From Parietichytrium sp. I65-24A (lineage: Eukaryota > Sar > Bigyra > Thraustochytrida > Thraustochytriidae), in contig BLSF01000035.1 of NCBI GenBank assembly GCA_012862575.1, positions 310,001 to 374,000 of the forward strand: a DNA stretch of 64,000 nt. The letters are read 5' to 3'. Shown here in pieces: positions 33,401 to 42,887 of this stretch. How positions within the stretch are numbered: position 1 is the stretch's first letter; every line of letters begins with the position of its first letter. The notes beneath the pieces are model-generated. The model saw only the letters and a program-made list of their open reading frames with translations. It had not been told where the DNA came from and made no database searches. Position numbers and translations under genes: made by a program.

Positions 33401-33682
33401 GTCCTTCGTTGGGCCATTCAAGCCATTGGCATCGTTCTCCGCTCCGTCGATCTTGTGCTCCACTTCCAGCATCTTGATCCTCTCCTCCTTCTCCGCGAAT
33501 CTGCGCTCGTAATCGCGGAACACCTTCAGCTGCTCGAACTGCAACTCCACCAGCATGTCCTTGTACACCTGCACATCTTCCGCGCCGTCTCCATGGTCGC
33601 CGAGGAGAGTGCCTGGAAGCGCATGCAAGCGCTCGGAAGCCTTGCGCAGATTGTCGTGCAGACTCGTTATCCGCGTAAACAT
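30425..33682 (-). CDS. C-terminal-motor kinesin (kinesin-14)
   Basis: A 1085-aa protein whose motor lies at the C terminus (about residues 695-1032), the hallmark of minus-end-directed kinesin-14. The neck LKGNIRVFCRVRP precedes the motor. Within it are the P-loop FAYGQTGSGKTYTMEG, switch I NEHSSRSH and switch II LIDLAGSERVSKT, plus the microtubule-binding HIPFRNSKLTHLLQ. Residues about 110-690 are a long coiled coil very rich in Glu, Gln, Lys and Ala. The tail after the motor is short and basic (TPKRPGRSGSRS). The first in-frame ATG is MFTRITSL; a further 20 open codons upstream start only at GTG. Probable roles are spindle-pole focusing and minus-end transport. The divergent neighbour starts 636 bp away. 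Confidence 0.95.
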   Translation of the reverse strand: MFTRITSLHDNLRKASERLHALPGTLLGDHGDGAEDVQVYKDMLVELQFEQLKVFRDYERRFAEKEERIKMLEVEHKIDGAENDANGLNGPTKDDALKAHTESGSPNQEDRAWTEEWERRMKINISERLEAVAQARESKEVVKALQRQLDKLKEIIRSQDEKIAHGENVTKFLQDQQAGNDAALDNLVVEYSKLSAEAENNRQKLSSVSRDKERLQDEVERHKRHLELFTSSQQSLDSDSKAIDSDAFVPKARFDEMELENSSKIALLEQELNDEKNKCLELTTELARKKANSIRLAASPPGSPVQVTSRHELEVERLEKTLKQTESSRRLLEEGMREQEESHVAKVQELETVIAQLKSEGSSKSTASQGELEAALVKIKERDGQIKTLRDSIAESSWKTEELQGEVDALKSELESLRKEMQEGQASQQSMSEELRQAQDTTEKKEAEIAALIVELQAAKVAADEQLQQAKSSSSAELEQLRNDLTSKLQQAGEEKAALESQFKSEQEAWEAQRTSLESASAELESRAAQLESELSSTKKSSSEALDQLRNQLTEEKNSALREAESSAAAEREILQQSHQNELEQVKADAAREQEEMLSSHRSELEKLSQEHRQVLGEVEAERDDAFLAMGELKKEAAEEKARALDELRQEMEKRVDEAIEMTRSRMEGMVSEYKSLYVKENSLRRRVHNELMDLKGNIRVFCRVRPILPAELGKDDENSVDITEYPVANEIVLAKDVATTARFEFDSVFQPNTSQEDVFEDISPLITSVLDGYNVCIFAYGQTGSGKTYTMEGPTSDPGVNFRALGALFSIRDERINDEEYNFTVSILEIYNESVRDLLTKLDKQKAKTASLDLRLTPEGKVYVQGLEEIKVESMADVKTAIRMAQGNRAVGAHNMNEHSSRSHLVLTVNVEAVNKVSGATFSGKLNLIDLAGSERVSKTDASGDRLKEAQNINKSLSALGDVIAALGQSKSSHIPFRNSKLTHLLQNSLGGDSKVAMFVNISPVKWNVTESICSLNFAARCRKVQLGQAKKTGAAAVELLKYKKMVDDLKSQLGAQSRTYESSASGAASHGTPKRPGRSGSRS

Positions 33683-34317
33683 CTCTTCGCCTTTGTTCTT
33701 ACCGATACCTCCCGGTACCTCCTGAGCACTTTTCGCTCTCACCTTCGTCGTCTGCTATCTGCTATGATCTACGATCTATGATCTATGATCTATGCCGTCC
33801 TCCGCGCCCGCAAGAAGGTCAAAGTCCACGGATAGAGTCCAGTCCGACAAAACAGCAGAATTCAGACGGCAATATGGCAATATGGCACAAAGGCACAAAC
33901 GCACAAAGGCAGACGTCAGAGTGGAGTGAGTGGCCTACTTGCGCAGCTGCCCAGCGAGTCGGAAGTGTCCAGCACACTGCTCCGATATGGTGGAAGCGAG
34001 CGCCGTGTCGTTGGTTTTGTTTAATGGTATGGGCGTACGTACACGTGCACGTGTGGACGTGTGGACGTGGGCGACGAAGGGTGAGGGCAGTGAGGATAGT
34101 GAGGACAGTGGAAGCCAAGTGGAGTCAAGTTGGAGTGGGTCAGTTTTGAATGTGGAGGTTAGTAATGTACAGCATGCTGGAACTCCAGCGCATCCTTCCT
34201 TTGTTCGCGTCTGCTCCGTTGTTCTGTGAGCTTGTTCGCTACGGGAGCTAAGGGAGCTACGATGATCTACGATGCGAGCGATGCCTGTTCATCCGGAAAA
34301 GGGCGGACTGTCTTACC
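33683..34317. other. Shared divergent promoter region of kinesin-14 and alpha/beta hydrolase
   Basis: 635 bp. It includes ATCTATG units at about 33761-33793 and a GTGGACGTGGGCG-rich stretch around 34050. No gene seen. Confidence 0.6.
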
Positions 34318-35562
34318 ATGTTTCAAGATGTTTCAAGTTCCAATCGATGCGCGACGAGGACGAGGCAGGGTGTCCGCGCGGGATATTTTAGAAACGTTTA
34401 CGAAAGTTCGAGAGCTCGACGGTCCGGAAAGCTGGTTTTCAGGATACCTACGTCGCGACGAGGACAAGGCGGTGGCTTGCGTTGCGGGACCGGGGCGGAG
34501 ATGGGGCTCAGAAAGCTCGACGAAGACTGGCCGGCGTGGTTCAAAGATGCGATCCAGAAGGAGCGCTTCGAAGGGATGGTGACGATTGAAGATGGGCTGG
34601 ATATTGAGTACCTCAGGTGGACTCCGGCCGAGGTGCCGCTGGAGAAGCTCCAACCTTTGGTGTTTGTGCATGGAAACGGCGCGAACGCACATTGGTTTTC
34701 GTTTATTGCGCCCTTCTTCTCCGAGTCCAAATATGATGTGGTGGCGTTCAGCTTTTCCGGCTGTGGCAAGTCCAGCAACCGATCAGACGCTTATCACGTG
34801 GGCAAGTTTGTGAATGAAATTCTCCAGGTTTGCGACGGTCTATCCTTGTTCGGCCGCGAACAGCTGCCGCTCATTGTATCACACTCCTTGGGGTCCATAG
34901 CTTCGATGCGTTTGGCAATGCTTCACGGAGAAAAGTTTGCAGGAATCATCCTGTCTGACGTTCGACTGGAGGACAGCCCCGACCATGTCTTGCGGAAGAG
35001 AATGAAAGACATGACGGACGAGCGCTCGAAGAGCTTTCGTTCTCAAGAGCGCAGCGAATGGAAAGTTCATTCTTTCGGAAACCCGCCAGAGTCCAAGTTC
35101 CAACTTGTCCCTCCGCAGGGCTGTAATAGCCCATTCGTGCTCGAGTACATCGCCAACGTTTCTGCAGTTGAGGCCCAGGGCGGCTGGAAATGGCGCGGAG
35201 ACTGCAACCGGTTTCCCAAACTGGACCTTATCACAGATACCCCTTTAATGAGTCTGGATGAAGCCAAGCTGGCACTCTCCAAGGTTCCAATTGCGTTTCT
35301 ATATGGAAAGGAGAGCGTCTTTCTGGAGTACCCAAAGATCAACAAGACGGTCTACGGCGCACTCTCTGACCTCCTTCCAGTTGTCTTTATTCCAAACGCC
35401 AGGCACCACTTGCTCCTGGACGAGCCGCTGGCGTTCGTTTCTGCAGTGTCTTCATTCCTCAATTTCTGGCCGTCGTACCGTCGTGACTGGACTGCGAAGT
35501 ATAACAGCGCAAGCAACTCCTCCAAACAATCAAAACCACACCAGCTGTGCAGCTCTTTGTGA
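34318..35562 (+). CDS. Alpha/beta-hydrolase fold protein
   Basis: A 414-aa protein with the alpha/beta hydrolase plan: strand plus oxyanion loop PLVFVHGNGANAHWF (from about residue 113), FSFSGCGKSS, a nucleophile elbow VSHSLGSIAS with Ser at the family position (the usual first Gly is Ser), and a late catalytic-His candidate in IPNARHHLLLDEP. The acid is probably the Asp or Glu in the segment after LYGKES. The N-terminal 61 residues are Arg/Ser-rich with almost no acidic residues and could be an organelle presequence. A second start, Met at 34501 (MGLRKLDEDW), would give 353 aa and an otherwise complete domain. The substrate cannot be inferred. Confidence 0.8.
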   Translation: MFQDVSSSNRCATRTRQGVRAGYFRNVYESSRARRSGKLVFRIPTSRRGQGGGLRCGTGAEMGLRKLDEDWPAWFKDAIQKERFEGMVTIEDGLDIEYLRWTPAEVPLEKLQPLVFVHGNGANAHWFSFIAPFFSESKYDVVAFSFSGCGKSSNRSDAYHVGKFVNEILQVCDGLSLFGREQLPLIVSHSLGSIASMRLAMLHGEKFAGIILSDVRLEDSPDHVLRKRMKDMTDERSKSFRSQERSEWKVHSFGNPPESKFQLVPPQGCNSPFVLEYIANVSAVEAQGGWKWRGDCNRFPKLDLITDTPLMSLDEAKLALSKVPIAFLYGKESVFLEYPKINKTVYGALSDLLPVVFIPNARHHLLLDEPLAFVSAVSSFLNFWPSYRRDWTAKYNSASNSSKQSKPHQLCSSL

Positions 35563-36410
35563 CCAGCTGCTCATGCCACTCTTAAAAACTAAATTATTTC
35601 TACCCATTGAACATCTCTCCTCGACGAGAACCCTCGCCGTCGAATCCATTTCCTCACTCGGAAACGAAGACGCAGCACACCGCCTTCTCCAACCAGTCAG
35701 CCATCCACAGTCCGTCAACTTCTGACCGCTCGCATGTATATGGCACAGCCCAAATGAGCCGTTCTTTTATCCATTCATCCATCCATCCATCCATCCATCC
35801 ATCAATCAATCAATCCATCAATCTTTCGCAAGCGATCATCTCGAGAATCTCGACATCATCTCCACACTTTGCCTCTGCACATTCTGCACATCTTTGCGCT
35901 CGAGACAAGCTCTAGCCCGTAGCAGTCACGCAGCGATGAAATAGGGATGGCTTTGTCGTAACCTTCTTTTGCGCTAGAGCCTCTGAGACTGGCGCTCTCA
36001 GACTAGCTGCACTGACCGTTGTGAAAATCCATTACTAGTAGCGAAACATGGATTGACCACGAAGACATTACGAAGACCAAGACATAAAAAGACCAAGACC
36101 AGCCCACGGAGCCCACGGAGCCCGCGGTGTTCGATCTCCACACCTTCACGCCTTCACACTTTCGCTCTCTTCCGCCAGCATACGGGTCTCGAGCGGGGTT
36201 GTTTTACTGTTAATTAGTTTATCAGTTTGTGGTTGCGTTTGCGTTTGTGTTGGACAAGCAGCAGCAGCCAACACTCAGCGCGTTGAGCAACTGCAGGCAC
36301 TCGACTTAAGCAGCGCGGACCTGATCGAAGATTCTGCTCGCAAAGAGTTGGCCTGATTTGCAGAGAGAGAGAGAGATTGCAAGCAGGGAAAGCTGAGCGA
36401 AGGAAGGAGG
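35563..36410. other. Intergenic with ATCC repeat
   Basis: 848 bp. A (CATC/AATC)n stretch lies at about 35768-35822 and a (GA)n run at 36362-36374, just upstream of the next start. No gene seen. Confidence 0.6.
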
Positions 36411-37731
36411 ATGCTCAGCACAGGACCTGGTGCGTTGGTGAATACCCACGTGGACGGGGATAAGCATATCCAGCTGTGGAGGGAGAAGAAACCGGGCTTT
36501 CAGGGGACCAGCACAGCGCACGAGAGCTATGTGGCGTACGATGGCACGACGAGATCTCAGCCGTCGACGATGGCCAGGGGAACTACCATCCCGCTGAAAG
36601 AAGACGCAAAGTTTTACGGGGAGACCACTAGCCGTTCGACGTATCTTGCGCCACCAGCGTCGGCCATGGAGCGAAGGGGCTCAACGGTCACAGAGCAAAA
36701 GTATGAGCCCAACACTGCAAAATTTTACGGACAGACAACAAACGCGGAAACGTATAGAAATCTGGGCGGTGCTCCCTCACAGCCATCTGTGACTGCTCGG
36801 CAGACCACTATTCCCATACAGGAAAATGCCAAGTTTTACGGCCAGACCACTTCGCAAAGCACGTTCGCGCCGCCAAGTGCCACTGAGCAATACACGGCGA
36901 GGCCGCCAACGCAGAAATCATTAGATGGTGTGATGAATACGACACAACACTCTGACTTCAACACGACCTCAAGGTCCGCCTATGTCGCATTTCCGGTGGA
37001 GCCTCGCGAAGCTCCAAAAGTAATCTACGAGCCCAACAAGGCTTATTTCTACGGCACGACCACAAACGGGGAAATGTACAAAGCTTGGGAAGTGTCAAAG
37101 CCGGTACTTGCTCATCCGCCAGCGCACATGACGGCATCTGGGCCGTTCTATGGATCCACAACCAATCGCGAGGGTAAGTTTTTTTTTTTTTTAATGATGG
37201 ACACTTTGTCTTCACGCTAACTCTGACCAAACGCCCACAGCCTACGTGCCGCACCTCGCCGAGCGAACACCCCCGTTCCACCCTCCAGACCACTTGCGTT
37301 CGGAAGGGCCGTTTTACGCAAATACAACTAGCCGGGAGACATTTAAAGGCTGGCAATTGCCAGTCCAGCGCGCCTCGGTGGGTCTGGAGACTGTAAATGA
37401 CAATTTCTTCGTGATGATACCTAAGCAGAGGCAGTTCCCTACACAGTTCAGTCAAATCTTCACCACCGTCACAGATAATCAAAAAAGTGTGGAAATCGTG
37501 GTTCGACAGGGAGACTCGCTCCGCGCTTCGGAAAACCCGGTTCTAGGGTCATTCGAGCTTGTGGGCATCCCGCCGATGCTGACCGGCGAGCCGCAGATCC
37601 AGGTCACATTCCATATTAACGAGAGCGGCGTTCTCCACGTGGACGCGCGGGACAGGATTTCTAATAAGCACCACGCTATCGCCATCGACAAAACCAAAAA
37701 CCCGCTCGCTTTTGGCACCACTCTAGGCTAA
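36411..37731 (+). CDS. FYGxTT-repeat protein fused to an Hsp70 substrate-binding domain, one intron
   Basis: Spliced product (36411-37173 joined to 37241-37731) of about 417 aa. The first two thirds hold at least six copies of a repeat whose core is (A/G)xFYGxTTxxxxY: AKFYGETTSRSTY, AKFYGQTTNAETY, AKFYGQTTSQSTF, AYFYGTTTNGEMY, GPFYGSTTNREAY and GPFYANTTSRETF. The spliced junction completes the fifth of these. The pattern resembles repeats of SAXO/STOP-type microtubule proteins. From about residue 295 to the end the sequence is Hsp70 SBD-beta: VGLETVNDNFFVMIPKQ, IFTTVTDNQKSVEIVVRQG, LGSFELVGIPP, EPQIQVTFHINESGVLHVDA. No Hsp70 ATPase domain or alpha-helical lid is present. Inference: a filament-associated peptide- or client-binding adaptor. 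Confidence 0.85.
37174..37240 (+). other. Intron of the FYGxTT-Hsp70 SBD gene
   Basis: A 67-bp GT-AG intron with donor GTAAGT followed by a T run and acceptor CCACAG, phase 1. Splicing turns the break into TTNREAYVPHL, which completes a repeat unit. Confidence 0.92.
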
Positions 37732-38572
37732 ATTCGATGCGCAAGCCGCTCCCGCCGACCTAATTAAAATGCTCTTCTTCTTGCCAACCCCACGCCGTCT
37801 TCCAAAACACCAAACCGCATCATCTCACATTATCATGATGGAAATCCGCAATACGCTGACCCTCGAGCCTGAATTAACAACCTTCACTTGCTCAAAACAG
37901 ACGGTCTGTTCACGTCTCCATCTCCTCCATCAACCCAAACCTCATCCAACACTTGCCCATCAACCCTTTCCATTCTTTCCATCGTCAGTCAGTCTCATCC
38001 ATTATTATGATAACACAATCAATGATTGATTGATTGCCTTGGTACCCACATATTGCTAGAGCTAGCTAGTGTCAACTCTAGTCCCGCCAGTGTCTCCGTC
38101 TCCGGCAGCACACAAAGCAAGGCGTCCTCGAGGACAGTGGCATACGAATACTTGAGAGATAGATTCAGCGCTTGTGCGGTAAGTGCCAAAGTGAGCCGGA
38201 TGATGGGAAGACCCAACTTGGTTTGGGGTTTGAGATGATATTGGGAGGAGGAGGACAAGGACAAGGAGAGTTGCTGGGTTTTGGGTTTTGCGGAGACGCA
38301 CGTGTGCTGCTCGCTTTGCGTGCGTGGATATCGTGGATATCGTGGAATTCGTTGGAGATGGTGGAGATCTTGGGGATTGGGAATGGGTGAACGATGGAAG
38401 TTGGTTTGACTGACCGAGTGGAATGTGGAGTGTAGAGTGTAGAGTGTAGAGAGAGTTTCGTGTTTGAATCATTGGCACGGGCGGACATACGAGATAAGAG
38501 GCGTGGTCTTTCTCTCGACTATTTGGAAAGGTATCAGCCGAGCGTGCGTAGTTGGCGGAGAAGTAAAGGAAG
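37732..38572. other. Intergenic, no gene seen
   Basis: 841 bp, with an AATGATTG repeat near 38015-38035 and GTAGAGTGTAGAGT units at about 38430-38452. One antisense open frame overlaps FolD and has no recognisable content. Confidence 0.6.
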
Positions 38573-39511
38573 ATGGCAGCCATGGCGGAAAAGAATATGG
38601 AAAAGGTTATCGATGGGAAGCGGCTGAGCGCGGAGATTCTTGAGGAGGTTCGGTTGTGCGTGCAGGAAATGGTTGCGCAACATTCTGTCACACCAGGGCT
38701 CGCAGTTGTCCTCGTGGGCAGTAGGCCGGATTCGGCGACGTATGTGCGCATGAAGAAGAAGGCCGCCGAGAAAGCAGGTATCCTGTCAGTGTCCGTTGAG
38801 ATGGAGGAAACTGCAACGGAGGAGGAGATCATCGCGGCAGTGGATGAGCTGAACGCCCGCAAAGACGTTCATGGGATCCTCGTGCAGCTGCCTCTCCCCG
38901 CACACGTTGACGAACACAAAGTTCTGAAGAGGATCTTGGTGGAGAAGGATGTCGACGGGTTTTCAGCAGAGAATATTGGTAATCTCGCGCTCAAGGGCGG
39001 GGAGCCGCCGTTGGCAGTGCCATGTACCCCGGCTGGCTGTGTCGAGCTGCTGCAGCGCTCTAACGTGCGCTGCGAGGGCAAGCATGCCGTTATCGTAGGG
39101 CGCAGCAACATCGTAGGGATGCCCATGGCACATCTTCTGCTCTCTATGAACGCCACTGTCACCATCGTGCACTCGCGCACAGTCGGCATCGAGGATCATG
39201 TGCGGCGCGCGGACATCATCATTGCTGCAGTCGGCAAGGCGGATATGATCCGTGGCGATTGGGTCAAGCCTGGCGCTGTTGTAATCGACGTTGGCATCAA
39301 CTCTGTCCCTGACGATACCAAAAAGGCCGGGTACCGGCTCGTGGGCGATGTGTGCTACGCGGAGGTGGAGCCAGTCGCATCCAAGATCACCCCAGTGCCG
39401 GGAGGTGTCGGCCCAATGACCATTGCCATGCTCATGCGCAACACAATCAATCTTGCGCGCCATTCTATTGGCCTTGCTCGCATCCCTCTGCGCCGAGAGT
39501 TGAAAGAGTAA
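38573..39511 (+). CDS. Methylenetetrahydrofolate dehydrogenase / methenyl-THF cyclohydrolase (FolD)
   Basis: Bifunctional one-carbon enzyme that interconverts 5,10-methylene-, methenyl- and 10-formyl-THF with NAD(P). The 312-aa length is that of the two-activity FolD, without the synthetase (FTHFS) domain of cytosolic C1-THF synthase. Motifs seen: PDSATYVRMKKKAAEKAGI (catalytic Tyr and Lys), GILVQLPLP, KDVDGFSAENIG, the dinucleotide fold VIVGRSNIVGMPMAHLL, VIDVGINSVPDD and the signature TPVPGGVGPMTIAMLM. The ATG at 38573 is first; a short N-terminal extension (MAAMAEKNMEK) precedes the domain and has no clear targeting character. Single exon. 10-formyl-THF is a substrate of purine synthesis, which complements the purine enzymes in this window. 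Confidence 0.95.
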   Translation: MAAMAEKNMEKVIDGKRLSAEILEEVRLCVQEMVAQHSVTPGLAVVLVGSRPDSATYVRMKKKAAEKAGILSVSVEMEETATEEEIIAAVDELNARKDVHGILVQLPLPAHVDEHKVLKRILVEKDVDGFSAENIGNLALKGGEPPLAVPCTPAGCVELLQRSNVRCEGKHAVIVGRSNIVGMPMAHLLLSMNATVTIVHSRTVGIEDHVRRADIIIAAVGKADMIRGDWVKPGAVVIDVGINSVPDDTKKAGYRLVGDVCYAEVEPVASKITPVPGGVGPMTIAMLMRNTINLARHSIGLARIPLRRELKE

Positions 39512-40125
39512 GCATTTTCTTTGAACTAATTGCCTCCTTATTTCCATCATGTTCTTTCCTCTGCTCTAGTTGTTGCAAAATCTCGCGCAAGGCAGCAACT
39601 CCGGCCTTTCTGCTCTGCATGCCTTCATCGTTCTCCAGTCATTCACGCTCTGCGCTTGCGTGCAACGTGAAGGGCTCTTTTCCTGAAGAGAGCAACTCTT
39701 TCACAGTCAATCATTCATCTCCGAGTCGTTCCATGTATGTACCGGTACTGGTACAGAGTAGCACCGGCCCAGCCGCAGCGGTAAATCTGGTAAATCTATT
39801 TTTACTTTGAAGTTGAAGTTGGGAGGAGGGTGGTGCACAGAGAAACAGAGAGAGCGCACAATACACAGTGCGCAGAGTTAGGTCGAAGAGCAAGGGCACT
39901 TTTTCTTTTGCGAGGGTTTGGAGCTGTCTCTGCGTTCGAATGCCAGACACACAAACCGATCGCGAAGTAGCCCTGGGAACGTGGGCGGTCCGCGAAGGAA
40001 AAGGGTCAACCAACGGTCGGAAGTTTGACCTCTCGTGCGAGCGAGCTGGATTGGTGGTTTGTGTCTGCTTTGATTGGGAGACAAGCTTGGCAGAAAGTTG
40101 CTGAACAGCGGGAAGATCGGACAAG
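39512..40125. other. Intergenic between FolD and NAD kinase
   Basis: 614 bp containing TCACAGTCA at 39701 and GTACCGGTACTGGTAC at 39739-39754. No gene seen. Confidence 0.65.
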
Positions 40126-41463
40126 ATGCAGTATCAAGGGGACAAGCACGGGGAGATGCAATTTCGGGAGGAGAATCCTCTCGAGCGTGATTCTCGTCTT
40201 CAATTCCAGCAGCATGTACAGCAACAACAACAACAACAACAGCAGCAGCAGCAGCAGCAACCTCCCAAGCCCCAAAAGCCCCCATCGCGGAGGGCCAGCG
40301 TGGATGTGGGAAGCAGCAGGGTGACCTTCGACTTGATGAGGTCCAACACTGACAAGAAGGTCATCGACACCGTCAGGAGCGGAGTGATCAGGTCCAAGCA
40401 GATGACAAAGTCGCTGGTGACCCTCAAGTGGCACCACACGCCTCGTACCGTCTTGCTGGTGAAGAAGCCGAATGATGACCAGTGCGCCGAAGAGCTTGTC
40501 AATCTAGCCGAGTTCTTCTCGAGAAAAGGACTGTCTGTGGTCGTCGAGGCAGAGGTACTTGAAGAGCTGCAATCCGAGCTGAATGGCCTAAACGTCGTTC
40601 AAGAGAGTCCAGAAATGGTGGACCTTGTAGATTTTTGCGTATGTCTCGGTGGTGATGGGACAATTTTGTGGTGTGTTTCCAAATTCCCGCAAGGTTGTCC
40701 TCCCACGTTGTCTGTGGCAATGGGCTCGCTGGGTTTCCTGACGACATTCTCGATGCAGGCTAGCTACGATGCGCTGGAGCAGCTGCTGACTTCGGAAATG
40801 AGGGTGACAATGCGCTCCCGGCTTGAGGTTCGGATTCTCGATAGTAGCGGGCGGCTCAAGAGCGGCGGTTATCGGTCTGTGCTGAATGAAGTCGTGTTCA
40901 AGGGCTTCGAGTCCATGGTAAATCTGGAACTTTACGTGGGTGAGTTGCGCGAACTAATTACCAACGTGCAGGGAGATGGACTCATCGTGGCCACTCCAAC
41001 CGGGTCGACGGCATATAGCATGTCTGCCGGGGGTAGTATGATTCATCCGTCGATTCCGTGTATTCTGATAACCCCAGTTTGCCCGCACTCTCTCAGCTTT
41101 AGACCAGTGGTTGTGAGTGACACAACAACGATTCGTCTTCGCGTGCCAATGTGCGCGCGATCGGATGTCTGTATCAACTTTGACGGCAAAATTTCGAGGA
41201 GCGAAGAGGATAATTCCATGGTGATTTTAACTAGAGGAGATGAGGCTATCATACAAATGTCTCAGTACCCAGTCCCTTGCATTTGTTCCAATGGAGAGTC
41301 CGCTGATTGGTTCAGCGCGATGAAGCAAAATTTCAATTGGAATGAGCGATCCATTCAGAAACAACTCGATGTGGAGTCGATGCGGGACGTCACGCCGCCT
41401 CCACCGCCTCGGACACATCCTGATATGCACTCCAACCCTTCCAATTACGAAGACGAGCTGTAA
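40126..41463 (+). CDS. NAD kinase
   Basis: Phosphorylates NAD to NADP, the only de novo source of NADP. 445 aa, single exon. The catalytic GGDGT motif is at about residues 175-179 (CLGGDGTILW). NSVLNEVV-type residues appear in YRSVLNEVVFKGF, and the second conserved site TPTGSTAYSMSAGGS is at about 290-304, followed by HSLSFRPVV and a final Asp-rich strand. Near the N terminus is a glutamine run of about 14 residues (40225-40260, mixed CAA/CAG) and a basic PSRRAS segment. No signal, presequence or membrane segment is obvious, so a cytosolic enzyme is likely. The end is Pro-rich (PPPPPRTHPD). The neighbouring START gene converges from the right, 218 bp away. Confidence 0.95.
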   Translation: MQYQGDKHGEMQFREENPLERDSRLQFQQHVQQQQQQQQQQQQQQPPKPQKPPSRRASVDVGSSRVTFDLMRSNTDKKVIDTVRSGVIRSKQMTKSLVTLKWHHTPRTVLLVKKPNDDQCAEELVNLAEFFSRKGLSVVVEAEVLEELQSELNGLNVVQESPEMVDLVDFCVCLGGDGTILWCVSKFPQGCPPTLSVAMGSLGFLTTFSMQASYDALEQLLTSEMRVTMRSRLEVRILDSSGRLKSGGYRSVLNEVVFKGFESMVNLELYVGELRELITNVQGDGLIVATPTGSTAYSMSAGGSMIHPSIPCILITPVCPHSLSFRPVVVSDTTTIRLRVPMCARSDVCINFDGKISRSEEDNSMVILTRGDEAIIQMSQYPVPCICSNGESADWFSAMKQNFNWNERSIQKQLDVESMRDVTPPPPPRTHPDMHSNPSNYEDEL

Positions 41464-41681
41464 ATTATTTTGGGGCTTTCCTCTTTAAAAAAACAACAAT
41501 CAAGGAATAAGTTCCCGAGTTCTCTCTACTTCACGGGAACTTTTGCTCGAGCTAATAATGAATTCGACGACCTAGCTAGAAAAGAAACACGACGAGTCGT
41601 TTCTTTGAGAGAGATTCCAAAAGAAAATAGTGTCTTCACCGCTCATGAACAGGCAAAAATTTTCTGCGATCTGTGGCTATT

Positions 41682-42593
41682 CTACGCAGCGACAGGCAAA
41701 GGCTGGGCAAAAAGTGCCGCAAAATAAGAGACCAGAATGGCAATGACGATACCAATATCAAGTGGGTTAAGACTGTGGAGCTGTGGCTCCTGGTGCTGGC
41801 GTTGTTTCGCAGCGTGGTGCTGGGAGATTCCCGCACTCGGCGCGGCGATTAAAACGCCACCCTCGTTTACAACAATGTGCGATAATGGTTTGGAGCGCTG
41901 CAAAGTTTTTGCGAGTTTGTTAACACTCTTGAGGTTCGTTCCAACGTTTTGCGCGTTCATTTTCTGTGCGCTTCCAGCGAATAAGCGCTGAACGGTCTTT
42001 GGTACGTGCTCAAGACGGACATCGATGTCAACTTGCATTTGTAAATGGCATTTGCTAGGATTTTGGGGGTCAGGGCGAATCACTGTCCAACCGCGGCTGA
42101 GGGCTCGAACTCTCACTTTTGGGTCGGGATGCTCTGGCGCGTCCTGATGATCCACGCTAAAGCCGACTTTGTAGATGATGCCTTCTCTTGCGAACCAATG
42201 GTCCAGCGTCACGACGTCTCTCGGGGCAGTCCAATACATGCCCTTCATGACCACGTGCGTGAACCTGTTGTGGAAGTCGTTGGACAGCACCTTGACCGTG
42301 TCCACATTGTCATCAAGCTTTTTTATCAGCGAGGAATCGTTGAGCAGCTCGAAGGCCACAGAGGCCGAGCAGTCCAGGTTCCCTTCTGCAAAGCACGACA
42401 ACACCTTGACATCCTTGGCATCTGCAGGGCAGTAGTACTTGAACCCAGCCGTCTCCCCGACGAGTTTCCAATGAGACGTTTTCACGCGCTCGATATCGCT
42501 TGCCTCCGCCAGCAGCTTTTCGATGTCAGCACGATACTGCTCCAACACCACGGGCTTGCCCCAGTCTTTCACCAGCCTCTTCTGACCATCCAT
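41682..42593 (-). CDS. START-domain lipid-binding protein with C-terminal tail anchor
   Basis: A 303-aa protein from the first in-frame ATG (MDGQKRLVKD); the frame is open 18 codons further but only from GTG. Residues about 40-225 carry START features: HWKLVGETAGFKYYCPAD, CSASVAFELLNDSSLIKKLDDNV, VVMKGMYWTAPRDVVTLDHW, and the later strand WTVIRPDPQNPSKCHLQMQVDIDV. START domains hold a lipid or sterol in a hydrophobic cavity. A linker with Gln/His follows, then one hydrophobic helix at the C terminus (IGIVIAILVSYFAALFA), consistent with tail anchoring in ER or an organelle membrane. The ligand is not predictable from what is visible. Inference: lipid transfer at membrane contacts. Confidence 0.85.
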   Translation of the reverse strand: MDGQKRLVKDWGKPVVLEQYRADIEKLLAEASDIERVKTSHWKLVGETAGFKYYCPADAKDVKVLSCFAEGNLDCSASVAFELLNDSSLIKKLDDNVDTVKVLSNDFHNRFTHVVMKGMYWTAPRDVVTLDHWFAREGIIYKVGFSVDHQDAPEHPDPKVRVRALSRGWTVIRPDPQNPSKCHLQMQVDIDVRLEHVPKTVQRLFAGSAQKMNAQNVGTNLKSVNKLAKTLQRSKPLSHIVVNEGGVLIAAPSAGISQHHAAKQRQHQEPQLHSLNPLDIGIVIAILVSYFAALFAQPLPVAA

Positions 42594-42887
42594 GCTCTTC
42601 TGCCTTATATCCTTATATCTCTTCCTCTTCAAGTTTCCTCCTTCCACGCTCGCACAACATCAACAACCACAACAACCACAACAGCCTAACTGTTGTACTA
42701 TACTATACTATAATATGCTATAATATGATATGCTATCCCACAAGTGTCCCCGCAGCTCTCACCTCCGCGCCAGTGCGAAACTCGCACTGCGTTTCGCACC
42801 ACTGTGTACCTACCTTCGCGGTCCTATGTTTTAGACTAAGCAGCATTAGCCGTTCGAGAGGACTTTTTCCAAGTTTGAGTAGGGTGT

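Noticed and set aside
37204-37482. Antisense frame over the Hsp70-like region
   Set aside because: Overlaps a protein with clear homology on the plus strand; no motif.
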